A stretch of 64,000 nucleotides of DNA. It comes from Paenibacillus sp. 453mf (lineage in GTDB: Bacteria > Bacillota > Bacilli > Paenibacillales > Paenibacillaceae). The translations under genes and the position numbers were made by a program. The stretch lies in the NCBI RefSeq assembly GCF_900116105.1, contig NZ_FPAC01000009.1, forward strand, positions 1 to 64,000, read 5' to 3'. Shown here in pieces: positions 50,855 through 59,552 of the stretch. Numbering within the stretch: position 1 is the stretch's first letter; the number at the start of each line of letters is the position of its first letter. Below the pieces are notes generated by a model. That model was not told the origin of the DNA. It was given only the letters and a program-made list of their open reading frames with translations, and ran no database searches.

Positions 50855-50909
50855 AAAAGATAATGGAAGAAGGCGAGAGCTTAGCTGCCTTTATTCCATT
50901 ATCTTTTTC
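50855..50909 (+). terminator. terminator of the nad-coaX operon
   Basis: A long stem (AAAAGATAATGGA with TCCATTATCTTTT, then an inner AGGC/GCCT) followed by T. Confidence 0.92.
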
Positions 50910-51028
50910 GATTACAATAAGAAATAACGAAGCATGATTAAATCGACGTCACTGCATGATGATAAACATATAGAGGATTTATGCATAAATTCTCATTCAG
51001 TTAATTTAAGGAGGCAATTTATACAGCT

Positions 51029-51913
51029 ATGGACAACAACAAGAAGGACTATCTAGTACGTGGAACGGCACTGGGAGGACGTGTACGCGCTTTTGCGGTC
51101 AGCACAACCCATCTGGTTGACGAGCTTCGCAGAAGACATGATACCTTTCCAGTCGTAACGGCAGCGTTGGGACGCACGGTAACCGCTGCGGCTATGATGG
51201 GTGCCATGCTCAAGGGAGAAGAAAAGCTAACCGTGCAGGTTAAAGGTGATGGCCCTGTCGGGCAAATCGTCGCCGATTCGAATGCGAAGGGAGAAGTTCG
51301 CGGCTACGTAAATGAACCCCATATTCACTTGCCAAGCAACAGCATGGGCAAACTTGATGTGGCAGGAGCGGTCGGCACTACAGGCTACATTCATGTGACC
51401 AAGGACCTTGGATTGAAGGAGCCTTACCGGGGCAGTATCCCGATTGTTTCCGGTGAGCTTGCTGAAGACTTTACGTATTATTTTGCAACTTCGGAGCAGA
51501 CACCATCCGCAGTAGGTCTTGGTGTGCTTGTTAATACAGATAACTCGGTGATTGTTGCCGGCGGTTTTATTATCCAGCTGCTGCCGGGGTTAAACGATGA
51601 TGAGATTACAGAAATTGAGAATTCACTTGGTTCGCTCCCTCCAGTCACGACTCTGCTCGAGCAAGGATTAGAAGTAGAGGATATGCTGCGCCGGATCTTA
51701 CCGGATGTGGAAATTCGTGATCAGATGGACATTGAGTTCAAATGTCAGTGCTCTCGTGAGCGTGTCGAGCAAACACTGATTTCCTTGGGAGAGGAAGAAC
51801 TGACGAACTTGATCGAGGAAGGCAAAGCAGAGGTTGTATGTCACTTTTGCAACGAAGCTTATCAATTTGATAAAGAGGATCTGGAAGCAATACTTGAGCA
51901 AGCCAAAAGCTAA
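51029..51913 (+). CDS. hslO: Hsp33 redox-regulated chaperone
   Basis: Hsp33 is a holdase switched on by oxidation of its zinc-bound cysteines. The 294-residue protein has the N-terminal domain (YLVRGTALGGRVRAFAVSTT, RTVTAAAMMGAMLKGEEKLTVQVKGDGPVG) and the C-terminal zinc centre CQC near residue 239 and CHFC near residue 271. AAGGAGG lies 13 bases before the ATG, a little far. In B. subtilis it follows coaX directly, whereas a terminator stands between them here. Confidence 0.95.
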   Translation: MDNNKKDYLVRGTALGGRVRAFAVSTTHLVDELRRRHDTFPVVTAALGRTVTAAAMMGAMLKGEEKLTVQVKGDGPVGQIVADSNAKGEVRGYVNEPHIHLPSNSMGKLDVAGAVGTTGYIHVTKDLGLKEPYRGSIPIVSGELAEDFTYYFATSEQTPSAVGLGVLVNTDNSVIVAGGFIIQLLPGLNDDEITEIENSLGSLPPVTTLLEQGLEVEDMLRRILPDVEIRDQMDIEFKCQCSRERVEQTLISLGEEELTNLIEEGKAEVVCHFCNEAYQFDKEDLEAILEQAKS

Positions 51914-51938
51914 TCCGTTATGGGGTAGATGAGATGGG

Positions 51939-52880
51939 ATGAGGAAACAGGAAAAAGGACTGTGGGTAACCGTTGTTGTCCTGACCGCTTCAGTCGTAAT
52001 GATGGGTACTTTTATCCTTCAGGGAATGAACACGGCTTCTGACGAAGCAGATTCTCAGATGCAGGCTCAGGAGGAGACCGTAGCCCGGATTGCTGGACAG
52101 GATGTTTCAGAGGAAGAATGGGTTAACTTGCTCAAGGCAAGATACGGTAAGAACATGCTTACTGAGATGCTGAATCGTCGTGCGGTCTTGGAAGAAGCCA
52201 AAGAGAATGGGTTATCAATAACCGAGGCAGAGGTAGAAGCTGAACTGGAGGAGACGATGGAAGGTTACACTTCAGAAGAAGCATACTACAAGGAGATGCT
52301 CACCCAATTCGGTCTTAGCATAGAAGACTTGAAGGCGGAGGCTACCTATCACATCCTACTCGAAAAAATAGCCACTGCAGGTATCGAAGTCAGCGAAGCA
52401 GAAGTCGAGCAGTATTATGAAGAGCATCTGGACAGCTATACCCCAAGCAGACAGTTTGACCTCTCCATGATTCAGGTGAATGACGCGGGTACCGCAGAAC
52501 AGGTCATGTCGCGGCTGGAGCAGGGGGAAAGCTTTGAAGCGCTGGCTCAGGAGCTGTCGACCGATGAATATAGCAAGGATGCGAAGGGCAGCCTTGGCCT
52601 GATCGATGAGGATGATCCTTTTCAGCCTGAGGCGATGATGGATGTTGCTAGGGAGCTGGATATCGGTGAGGCAGCCGGTCCTCTTCTCATAGATGATGCT
52701 TATATCATTATCCGGCTCAATGATATTAACGAAGAGAACGCCCCGACCCGTGAGCAGGCAATGGAGGAAATTCGACGAATGCTTGCACTTAATGAAGCGG
52801 GGCCGCTCTCTGAAGTGGAGAAGTCGCTTCGGAATAAATACGGTGCAGAGATTCTCGTAGAGCTGGATAAGGCATCATAG
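51939..52880 (+). CDS. yacD: YacD, PpiC-type peptidylprolyl isomerase
   Basis: A 313-residue PrsA-like foldase predicted on the outer face of the membrane. An N-terminal hydrophobic segment (about residues 8-29) lacks a lipobox Cys, so a membrane anchor is more likely than a lipid. A SurA-N region (about 45-165) precedes a weak parvulin domain (about 175-270: FDLSMIQVND, ALAQELSTDEYSKDAKGSLGLI). The parvulin motif is divergent and the usual GGxLG is GSLG, so catalytic activity is uncertain. It lies 26 bp after hslO, matching the hslO-yacD-cysK order of B. subtilis. Confidence 0.87.
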   Translation: MRKQEKGLWVTVVVLTASVVMMGTFILQGMNTASDEADSQMQAQEETVARIAGQDVSEEEWVNLLKARYGKNMLTEMLNRRAVLEEAKENGLSITEAEVEAELEETMEGYTSEEAYYKEMLTQFGLSIEDLKAEATYHILLEKIATAGIEVSEAEVEQYYEEHLDSYTPSRQFDLSMIQVNDAGTAEQVMSRLEQGESFEALAQELSTDEYSKDAKGSLGLIDEDDPFQPEAMMDVARELDIGEAAGPLLIDDAYIIIRLNDINEENAPTREQAMEEIRRMLALNEAGPLSEVEKSLRNKYGAEILVELDKAS

Positions 52881-52912
52881 TCTGAGTTCAGTGAGGACGA
52901 CAATCTTGTTAT

Positions 52913-52960
52913 AAAATACTTTGACAACCGCCTAAAGACCCAAGTCAAAGTATTTTTTTT
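52913..52960 (+). terminator. terminator after yacD
   Basis: A 10-bp core stem ATACTTTGAC/GTCAAAGTAT, extended by A/T pairs, followed by eight T. Confidence 0.9.
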
Positions 52961-52968
52961 GAGCAATA

Positions 52969-52997
52969 TTGACAAGTGCACCTAAGGTTGATAATAT
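52969..52997 (+). promoter_or_regulatory. sigma-A promoter of cysK
   Basis: TTGACA, 17 bases, TAATAT. The leader would be about 190 bases. The A+T-rich leader contains ACTCGGAATATAAAT near 53023; I considered a CymR operator there but cannot confirm it. Confidence 0.6.
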
Positions 52998-53195
52998 TAA
53001 CTTTGAAATACCTACTGATTTACTCGGAATATAAATGATTTTTATCAATCTTGTATGAATTCTTTATAAATTCGGAAGCATGACGCGCTATTCATGGTTA
53101 ACTCTGTTCTACAGGCGTGGTCAGCCGAATTATTTTAACAACCAAGAAGCAGCAGCATTCTTCATATTTCATCCATCTCAAGGAGGTCAATTATC

Positions 53196-54134
53196 ATGGC
53201 TAAAGTTGTTAACAACGTTACTGAACTGATCGGAGACACACCCCTTGTGCGTCTGAATCGCGTCGTGCCTGAGGGAAGCGCAGAAATCTATGTTAAGCTC
53301 GAGTACCAGAACCCAGGTGCCAGTGTCAAAGACCGTATTGCAATCAGCATGGTAGAAGAAGCTGAGAAGCAAGGACGTATTAAACCAGGCGATGCTATTG
53401 TTGAAGCAACAAGTGGTAACACAGGTATTGGTCTCGCAATGGTAGCAGCAGCCAAAGGCTATCGTGTCATTATTGTTATGCCTGAAACGATGAGCTTGGA
53501 GCGCCGCAATCTGCTTCGTGCATATGGCGCAGAGCTTGTGCTGACACCAGGATCAGAAGGAATGAACGGTGCAGTTAAGAAAGCGGAAGAGATCGTTCAA
53601 GAGAATCCGAACTATTTCATGGCAGAACAGTTTAAGAACCAAGCGAACGTGAAGATTCACCGTGAAACTACTGGACCTGAGATTGTGGAAGCGATCGGAT
53701 CCATCGGCGGAACGCTGGATGCATTCGTTGCAGGAATCGGTACTGGCGGAACGATTACAGGCGCTGGTGAAGTACTGAAGAAAGAGTACCCGGATATCAA
53801 GATCGTAGCCGTTGAGCCTGCAGCCTCCCCGATTCTTGCTGGAGGAACGCCAGGCCCTCACAAAATCCAAGGAATTGGTGCAAACTTTATTCCTGAGATT
53901 CTGAATCAGGACATTTATGATGAAATCGTTCATATTGAGAACGAAGATGCCTTTGAAACTGCACGTCAAGTAGCTAAAGAAGAGGGTATTCTTGCGGGTA
54001 TTTCCTCTGGTGCAGCCATTCGTGCAGCTCTTCAAGTAGCTAAGCAGCTTGGAGCTGGCAAACGTGTCGTTGCCATCGTACCAAGTAATGGTGAGCGTTA
54101 CTTGAGCACACCGCTGTATAACTTCGAAGGCTAA
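53196..54134 (+). CDS. cysK: cysteine synthase A (O-acetylserine sulfhydrylase)
   Basis: Makes cysteine from O-acetylserine and sulfide with PLP. The 312-residue enzyme has the PLP Lys in NPGASVKDRIA, the substrate loop EATSGNTGIGLAMVAA, the phosphate-binding GIGTGGTITGAG and the C-terminal ISSGAAIRAAL. In B. subtilis CysK also stimulates the repressor CymR. AAGGAGG precedes the ATG. Own promoter and terminators make it a single-gene unit. Confidence 0.97.
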   Translation: MAKVVNNVTELIGDTPLVRLNRVVPEGSAEIYVKLEYQNPGASVKDRIAISMVEEAEKQGRIKPGDAIVEATSGNTGIGLAMVAAAKGYRVIIVMPETMSLERRNLLRAYGAELVLTPGSEGMNGAVKKAEEIVQENPNYFMAEQFKNQANVKIHRETTGPEIVEAIGSIGGTLDAFVAGIGTGGTITGAGEVLKKEYPDIKIVAVEPAASPILAGGTPGPHKIQGIGANFIPEILNQDIYDEIVHIENEDAFETARQVAKEEGILAGISSGAAIRAALQVAKQLGAGKRVVAIVPSNGERYLSTPLYNFEG

Positions 54135-54168
54135 TTGTAAGCTGAACCTTGACTTACGCAATTTTTCT

Positions 54169-54194
54169 CAGTTCTTAGGTCATGCTAAGAACTG
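54169..54194 (+). repeat. perfect hairpin after cysK
   Basis: CAGTTCTTAG-GTCATG-CTAAGAACTG, a 10-bp perfect stem without a T-run, directly before the cysK terminator. It could protect the 3' end of the mRNA or pause polymerase. Confidence 0.6.
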
Positions 54195-54197
54195 AGC

Positions 54198-54245
54198 AGA
54201 CTGTAGACAAACTGCTTAATTGAGTTTGCCTGCAGTCTTTTTTTA
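54198..54245 (+). terminator. terminator after cysK
   Basis: A 14-bp stem with one mismatch (GACTGTAGACAAAC/GTTTGCCTGCAGTC) followed by a T-run. Confidence 0.9.
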
Positions 54246-54368
54246 TTTCCGTCTTCCTAACAGATGTTCTGAAATTCAAGATTGGTGCAGTGCGGCTCTT
54301 TTCAAAAAGCAGCGTGCTCTAGTATACTTACAAACAATAGATCAGTCGGCTGGGGGATAAAGATTTAC

Positions 54369-55952
54369 ATGAATAAAGTAATGACAACATATGATCACTG
54401 GCAGGCCTGGAGCAAGGAAGACTGGACTATTCTTCCTTATGTAATAAGCAAGCCTTTCCCTGGAGGAGATAGAGTTGGCTCATGGAAACCCGCTTGGGAA
54501 CAAGCTTCTCCATACGCTTTTGTATTAGAGAGCGGTAAAGACGGCAGGTACACTTATCTGGGCCTTGATCCTGTATCTGTTATTACAGGCAAAGGGAATA
54601 GGGCAAAGATAGAGGATCTTACGGTTAATGCACAAGAAAAGCTGACTCATACTTTGGAAGGAGATCCTCTTCCCGTACTTGAGGAGTGGCTAAGTCCATA
54701 TACTGCTCCTCGTGTAGAAGGGATTCCCCCTTTCTCTGGCGGCATTGTCGGCTACTTGAGCTATGATATTGCTCGCTCGCTTGAGAGGCTGCCTGTATTA
54801 GCGGAGGATAATCCGGAGCTTCCTGATTATATCTGGATGCGGTTTGATGAAGTATGGATGATTGATCATGAGAGCAAGACGCTCTTCAGTGCGGTTTATG
54901 TGCTTAGGCATGCCGAGCTTTCTCTTGAGGAGCAATTTCATCAAGCTGGACTTCGGGCAGAACGAATGATGGCGAGAGCCGAGCAGCTAATTGAAGCTGC
55001 AGGTGATTTGAAATACAAGCTTGAGCTGGAGCAGCGGTTAGATCGGATTGAGCTGGCGGCACAGCAGGGAGATGCTTCTGTTGACGTAACGACGGACTGG
55101 GAATCCTCCTTTGCCCGAGAAGCGTTCGAGCAAGCCGTCCGCAAAGTTCAAGATTATATCAGCCAGGGCGATGTATTTCAGGTGAATCTGTCTCTACGCC
55201 AGCAGAAGGAGCTTCACACCTCTCCGGAGGATGTATACGAGTGGCTTCGTGTGCTTAATCCATCTCCGTATATGGGGTATGTGCGTACTCCGGAATTCGA
55301 GCTGGTAAGCGGTTCTCCTGAGCTGCTGGTCAAGCTTGATCATGGACAAGTGGTAGCAAGGCCGATTGCAGGCACAAGACGAAGAGGAACTACGCCGGAA
55401 GAGGATGAGCGGATGGCTAGCGAGCTGCTGCATACAGAGAAGGAGCGGGCTGAGCATATCATGCTTGTTGATCTGGAAAGAAACGATATCGGCCGTGTTG
55501 CACAATACGGTACCGTCCGAGTGCCTGAATTAATGACGATTGAGTACTATTCCCATGTTATGCATCTTGTATCTCAAGTTGAAGGTACGATTGCAGACGG
55601 AAAAAATGCCTTTGATGTCATTGCTGCTGCATTTCCAGGAGGAACGATTACAGGTGCTCCCAAAGTTCGCACGATGGAGATCATAGAAGAGCTGGAGCCT
55701 GTTAGACGAGGGCCCTATACTGGCTCGATCGGCTGGATTGGCTACCATGGAGATATGGAGCTGAACATCGTTATAAGGACCTTGACGGTAATAGACGGAA
55801 TAGGTTACATTCAGGCCGGGGCCGGAATCGTTATTGATTCTGATCCTTACCGGGAGTACCGGGAATCAAAAAACAAAGCACGCGCGGTAATGAAAGCTGT
55901 ACAATATAGTGAAGAGGCTGCATCCCTTGATATTAGAAGTTCACACTTATAG
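54369..55952 (+). CDS. pabB: para-aminobenzoate synthase component I
   Basis: With PabA it makes 4-amino-4-deoxychorismate from chorismate for folate. The 527-residue protein of the anthranilate/PABA synthase family has the chorismate-binding domain in its C-terminal half: DVFQVNLSLRQ, PELLVKLDHGQVVARPIAGTRRRG, VDLERNDIGRV and AFPGGTITGAPKVRTMEIIEELEP. The PIAGT motif with Ala, rather than a Lys, fits amino transfer reactions of the PabB/TrpE group; the PabB call leans on the operon. ATG 54369 is ten bases after GGGGGAT; upstream ATGs in frame lack a site. Confidence 0.92.
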   Translation: MNKVMTTYDHWQAWSKEDWTILPYVISKPFPGGDRVGSWKPAWEQASPYAFVLESGKDGRYTYLGLDPVSVITGKGNRAKIEDLTVNAQEKLTHTLEGDPLPVLEEWLSPYTAPRVEGIPPFSGGIVGYLSYDIARSLERLPVLAEDNPELPDYIWMRFDEVWMIDHESKTLFSAVYVLRHAELSLEEQFHQAGLRAERMMARAEQLIEAAGDLKYKLELEQRLDRIELAAQQGDASVDVTTDWESSFAREAFEQAVRKVQDYISQGDVFQVNLSLRQQKELHTSPEDVYEWLRVLNPSPYMGYVRTPEFELVSGSPELLVKLDHGQVVARPIAGTRRRGTTPEEDERMASELLHTEKERAEHIMLVDLERNDIGRVAQYGTVRVPELMTIEYYSHVMHLVSQVEGTIADGKNAFDVIAAAFPGGTITGAPKVRTMEIIEELEPVRRGPYTGSIGWIGYHGDMELNIVIRTLTVIDGIGYIQAGAGIVIDSDPYREYRESKNKARAVMKAVQYSEEAASLDIRSSHL

Positions 55953-56049
55953 AAACATTCACAATAATGTGATGTACCGTTTCTAACGTGAATCGCATTT
56001 GTTGCACAAATGCTTAGCTGAGAAGAGAATAGAGGAGGTTAATTAGATT

Positions 56050-56625
56050 ATGATTCTAGTTATTGATAATTACGATTCTTTCACGTATAACCTCGTACAG
56101 TATTTAGGTGAGCTAGGTGAGGAAATTGAGGTCCGTCGCAATGACGAGATAGACCTTGAAGGAATAGAGGCGCTTGCGCCGGATCATATATTGATTTCAC
56201 CCGGACCATGTACTCCGAATGAGGCGGGTATCAGTCTTGATGTGCTGACACATTTCAAAGGCAAGATTCCGATCTTTGGTGTATGTCTTGGGCATCAGGC
56301 GATCGGACAGGCTTTTGGTGGGAACGTGATTAGAGCAGAGAGATTAATGCATGGCAAAACGTCTCCAATCCTTCATGGTGGACAATCGGTCTTTGAAGGC
56401 CTGCCGGTGCCATTTACGGCGACGAGATATCACTCCCTGCTGGTGGAGCGTGAGAGCCTGCCAGACTGCCTGGAGATTACGGCAGAGACGGAAGAGGGCG
56501 AAATCATGGGTCTAAGACATAGAGAGTATCCCATTGAAGGTGTTCAGTTCCATCCTGAATCAATTGTTACTGATTATGGACACCAGATGCTGCGAAATTT
56601 TCTGCGGACAAAGAAGCAGGCTTAA
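56050..56625 (+). CDS. pabA: para-aminobenzoate/anthranilate synthase glutamine amidotransferase
   Basis: The class I glutaminase partner of PabB (and, in B. subtilis, also of TrpE). The 191-residue protein has ILVIDNYDSFTYNLVQYLGE, the oxyanion loop SPGPCTPNEAG, the nucleophile in GVCLGHQAIG and the His-Glu of GVQFHPESI. GAGGAGG precedes the ATG. One base separates its stop from the ATG of pabC. I see no TRAP binding triplets over its start, but did not search thoroughly. Confidence 0.94.
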   Translation: MILVIDNYDSFTYNLVQYLGELGEEIEVRRNDEIDLEGIEALAPDHILISPGPCTPNEAGISLDVLTHFKGKIPIFGVCLGHQAIGQAFGGNVIRAERLMHGKTSPILHGGQSVFEGLPVPFTATRYHSLLVERESLPDCLEITAETEEGEIMGLRHREYPIEGVQFHPESIVTDYGHQMLRNFLRTKKQA

Positions 56626-56626
56626 A

Positions 56627-57541
56627 ATGATTAAGATGAAATATACGATGATGAACGGTCAGTTGACCGAATTGAAACAAGCCGCGATCCCTGTGATGGA
56701 TCACGGCTTCTTGTATGGCATCGGCTTGTTTGAGACCTTTCGCACGTATCACGGTAAGCCCTCTATCTTGGGACGGCATTTGGAACGGATGGCTGCAGGG
56801 TGTAATGAGCTGGGCATTCCTTTTACAGCTGACCCGGATGAGCTTGAACAATGGATTGCCAGACTTCTTGCTGCGAATGAATTGGAGGAAGCTTATATTC
56901 GTTATACCGTCTCTGCAGGAGAGGAGCTGCTGGGACTTCCTGCAGGTAATTATTCTGAGCCGAATCACATTGTATTCGCCAAACCATTGCCTGCCATGCC
57001 TGACGAATGGTATGAGAAGGGCAAGGCGCTTCAGCTTCTACGAACGAGACGGAATACCCCTGAGGGGCAGGTTCGATTTAAATCGCTGCATTACATGAAT
57101 AATATTTTGGCGAAGCGGGAGCTTATGCAGTATGAGCAGGCCGTTCAGCTTCAAGCAGAGGGATTGATGCTGACACCAGAAGGGCATTTGGCGGAAGGTA
57201 TGGTCAGCAATCTCTTTTTTGTGAAGGATGGGATGGTATTCACACCAGAGTTATCGACTGGTATCTTGCCGGGCATAACACGAGAAGTCGTACTGGAAGC
57301 CTGCAAAGAACGGAAGATCCCAGTTACTGAGGGGCGCTATACCTGGGAGGCGCTGGGAGGTGCTGACGAAATTTTTATGACAAGCTCCATTCAGGAATTG
57401 GTTCCGATTACTGCAATCTTGGATTTGCCGGCAGCTGGGTATCCAGCGCTGGAGATATCACAAGGACGAATAGGTCCGATGACGAGAGAGCTGTTACATC
57501 TATATCGAATAAAGGCAGGTAGGAGAGATGCTGCAACCTAG
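56627..57541 (+). CDS. pabC: 4-amino-4-deoxychorismate lyase
   Basis: PabC splits aminodeoxychorismate into para-aminobenzoate and pyruvate. The 304-residue fold-IV PLP enzyme has VMDHGFLYGIGLFETFRTYHGKP, the Lys in RFKSLHYMNNILAKRE and EGMVSNLFFVKDG, with MTSSIQELVPI near the end; branched-chain aminotransferases share this fold, but the operon supports PabC. ATG 56627 starts one base after pabA; ATG 56636 is the alternative. It overlaps folP by 14 bp. Confidence 0.92.
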   Translation: MIKMKYTMMNGQLTELKQAAIPVMDHGFLYGIGLFETFRTYHGKPSILGRHLERMAAGCNELGIPFTADPDELEQWIARLLAANELEEAYIRYTVSAGEELLGLPAGNYSEPNHIVFAKPLPAMPDEWYEKGKALQLLRTRRNTPEGQVRFKSLHYMNNILAKRELMQYEQAVQLQAEGLMLTPEGHLAEGMVSNLFFVKDGMVFTPELSTGILPGITREVVLEACKERKIPVTEGRYTWEALGGADEIFMTSSIQELVPITAILDLPAAGYPALEISQGRIGPMTRELLHLYRIKAGRRDAAT

Positions 57542-58385
57542 AATTTATAAACGTACTTATCAAAAGGGAGAAATGACGCTTTCTCTTGGAGAAAGAACAC
57601 TCATTATGGGCATTGTTAATGTAACGCCGGATTCCTTCTCTGATGGCGGACAGTATTATGAGGTAGAGCGAGCTGTAACCCATGCGCTGGAGCTATATGA
57701 GCAAGGAGCTGACATGATAGATATCGGCGGTGAATCCACACGTCCGGGTCATACGGTGATCAGTGACGAAGAGGAGATTGCACGAGTTGTACCTGTAATC
57801 AAGGCGATCTCAGAGCGCGCGCCTCACATTCCTCTCTCCATTGATACATATAAGTCAGAGGTGGCACGAGCTGCATTAGAAGCAGGAGCGCATATCATCA
57901 ATGATATTTGGGGCTGTAAGGCTGATCCGCACATGGCTGAGCTGGCACAGGAAAAGAACTGTCCAATCATTCTAATGCATAACCGGGACAACACGGATTA
58001 CAGCGATTTTGTAAGTGATGCCCTTCAAGATGTGCAGGAGAGCATTGATCTGGCGCTAGGGGCAGGAGTAGATAAGTATAATATCATTTTGGATCCGGGG
58101 ATCGGTTTTGCAAAATCATATGAACAAAATCTGCTCATGATGGCGGCCCTTGGCGATTTGGCGAACTTAGGGTATCCGGTCCTGCTGGCAACCTCTCGCA
58201 AAAGATTTATCCGCAATACACTGAACCTTCCTGTAGATGATCTGGTGGAGGGGACAGCAGCGACGGTTGCTTTCGGTATTGCCCAAGGCACGCAAATAGT
58301 GCGTGTACATGATGTAGCCAAGATCAAACGGACCGTGGATATGTGTGACGCAATGCTGTATCTCACGATGAAGGAGATGAAGTAA
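57528..58385 (+). CDS. folP: dihydropteroate synthase
   Basis: Joins para-aminobenzoate with hydroxymethyl-dihydropterin diphosphate; it is the sulfonamide target. The 285-residue TIM barrel has MGIVNVTPDSFSDGG, DIGGESTRPGH, SIDTYKSEVARAALEAGAHIINDIWG, ILDPGIGFAKS and ATSRKRF. ATG 57528 lies inside the end of pabC after GGTAGGAGAG. The stop shares a base with the folB start (TAATG). Confidence 0.96.
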   Translation: MLQPRIYKRTYQKGEMTLSLGERTLIMGIVNVTPDSFSDGGQYYEVERAVTHALELYEQGADMIDIGGESTRPGHTVISDEEEIARVVPVIKAISERAPHIPLSIDTYKSEVARAALEAGAHIINDIWGCKADPHMAELAQEKNCPIILMHNRDNTDYSDFVSDALQDVQESIDLALGAGVDKYNIILDPGIGFAKSYEQNLLMMAALGDLANLGYPVLLATSRKRFIRNTLNLPVDDLVEGTAATVAFGIAQGTQIVRVHDVAKIKRTVDMCDAMLYLTMKEMK

Positions 58386-58753
58386 TGGATAAAATGAAGC
58401 TGCACCGTATGGAGTATTTTGGATATCATGGTGTGTTTGAAGAAGAGCGCAAGCTGGGTCAGCGGTTTTATATTGATCTTGAGCTGGATCTCGATCTGCA
58501 GGAAGCAGGAAGTACGGATGATCTGAATCAAACGATTAATTATGCAGAGATCCATGCACAGGTTAAGGATATTGTCGAGAATCAATCGTTCCAATTAATT
58601 GAAGCTTTAGGCGAATATATTGCATCTTCGCTCCTTGCGACTTATACTAATGTCAATGCGCTTATTGTGAAGGTAACAAAGCCGCATCCTCCGTTTGACA
58701 TTCATTTTGGAGGGGTAACCATAGAACTTCATCGCACTAGGAAAGTGGGATAA
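58385..58753 (+). CDS. folB: dihydroneopterin aldolase
   Basis: Cleaves dihydroneopterin to hydroxymethyl-dihydropterin and glycolaldehyde. The 122-residue protein has MEYFGYHGVFEEERKLGQRFYIDLEL with the catalytic Glu, QTINYAEIHAQV, and the C-terminal VTKPHPPFDIHFGGVTIEL with the catalytic Lys. It forms a one-base stop/start overlap with folP. Confidence 0.96.
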   Translation: MDKMKLHRMEYFGYHGVFEEERKLGQRFYIDLELDLDLQEAGSTDDLNQTINYAEIHAQVKDIVENQSFQLIEALGEYIASSLLATYTNVNALIVKVTKPHPPFDIHFGGVTIELHRTRKVG

Positions 58754-58759
58754 CGATTC

Positions 58760-59305
58760 ATGAATGTACACCAAACCTCTGATCCGTCAGAGGCTTATAT
58801 TGCTTTAGGGGCTAATTTGGGCGATCGGGAAGCTACACTGCTGTCCGCCATTCAGCTGCTGCATCAGCAGGATAAAGTGAAGGTGCTCAGATGCTCTAAT
58901 CTATATGAGACCGAACCGGTTGGATACGTGGACCAGCCTTCATTCATTAATATGGCGATTGCTGTGGAGACCTCGCTCCCGCCGAATGAACTGCTTGTCC
59001 TCATGCTGGACATTGAGCAGCGCCTCGGAAGGGTCCGGGATATCAGATGGGGACCGAGAACCGTGGATCTTGATTTGTTGTGGTACGAAGGCACAGAGAT
59101 GAATACGGAGCAGCTCGTACTGCCACATCCGCGGATGGCGGAGCGTGCTTTTGTGCTTGTACCTTTGTCGGATGTAGTAAGCCTGCAGTCAGGCTTTATA
59201 TATACTTTTGTACAAACAGCTCTTGAGAGACTGGATGAAAGGGATGGAATACAGCGGTGGAAAACATGCAACTGGCCAGACGCATCCGCGCTTTCCGAAA
59301 ATTAA
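58760..59305 (+). CDS. folK: HPPK, 2-amino-4-hydroxy-6-hydroxymethyldihydropteridine diphosphokinase
   Basis: Transfers pyrophosphate from ATP to the hydroxymethyl pterin, the step before FolP. The 181-residue protein has AYIALGANLGDRE, SNLYETEPVGYVDQPSFINMAI, the active-site RWGPRTVDLDLLWY and LPHPRMAERAFVLVPL. It starts six bases after folB, and its last 49 bases overlap the start of the next gene, an XRE regulator. Confidence 0.96.
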   Translation: MNVHQTSDPSEAYIALGANLGDREATLLSAIQLLHQQDKVKVLRCSNLYETEPVGYVDQPSFINMAIAVETSLPPNELLVLMLDIEQRLGRVRDIRWGPRTVDLDLLWYEGTEMNTEQLVLPHPRMAERAFVLVPLSDVVSLQSGFIYTFVQTALERLDERDGIQRWKTCNWPDASALSEN

Positions 59306-59457
59306 AAGGCTTTACTCAGCAGAATTTAGCAGATCAGTCAGGGATTTCTCTCGCGATGCTGGGGATGTTTGAACGGGGAACCCGGAAGCCGACGGATAAA
59401 CAGCTGGCAGTCATTGCTGAAGCGCTGGAGATTACAATAGCAGAGCTGCATAGGTAG
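59257..59457 (+). CDS. yazB: XRE-family helix-turn-helix protein (YazB-like)
   Basis: A 66-residue HTH protein made of a single Cro/CI domain: LARRIRAFRKLKGFTQQNLADQSGISLAMLGMFERGTRKPTDKQLAVIAEAL. It lies in the position of B. subtilis yazB between folK and dusB. The start, GTG 59257, is in the overlap with folK and has AAGGGA about 13 bases upstream; ATG 59266 is the alternative. Its target genes are unknown. Confidence 0.88.
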   Translation: MENMQLARRIRAFRKLKGFTQQNLADQSGISLAMLGMFERGTRKPTDKQLAVIAEALEITIAELHR

Positions 59458-59552
59458 CCATATCCTTTCTTTTTACAAAATACGCAATTGATGTTTTAAA
59501 AACTATAAATATAACCATTCTAGAACAATAGGAAAAGAGGTGAATTAGTTCT

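Noticed and set aside
52998..53195. S-box, T-box or CymR operator in the cysK leader
   Set aside because: No T-box AGGGTGGNACCGCG element and no SAM-riboswitch core are seen, and the one operator-like stretch is too weak to call.
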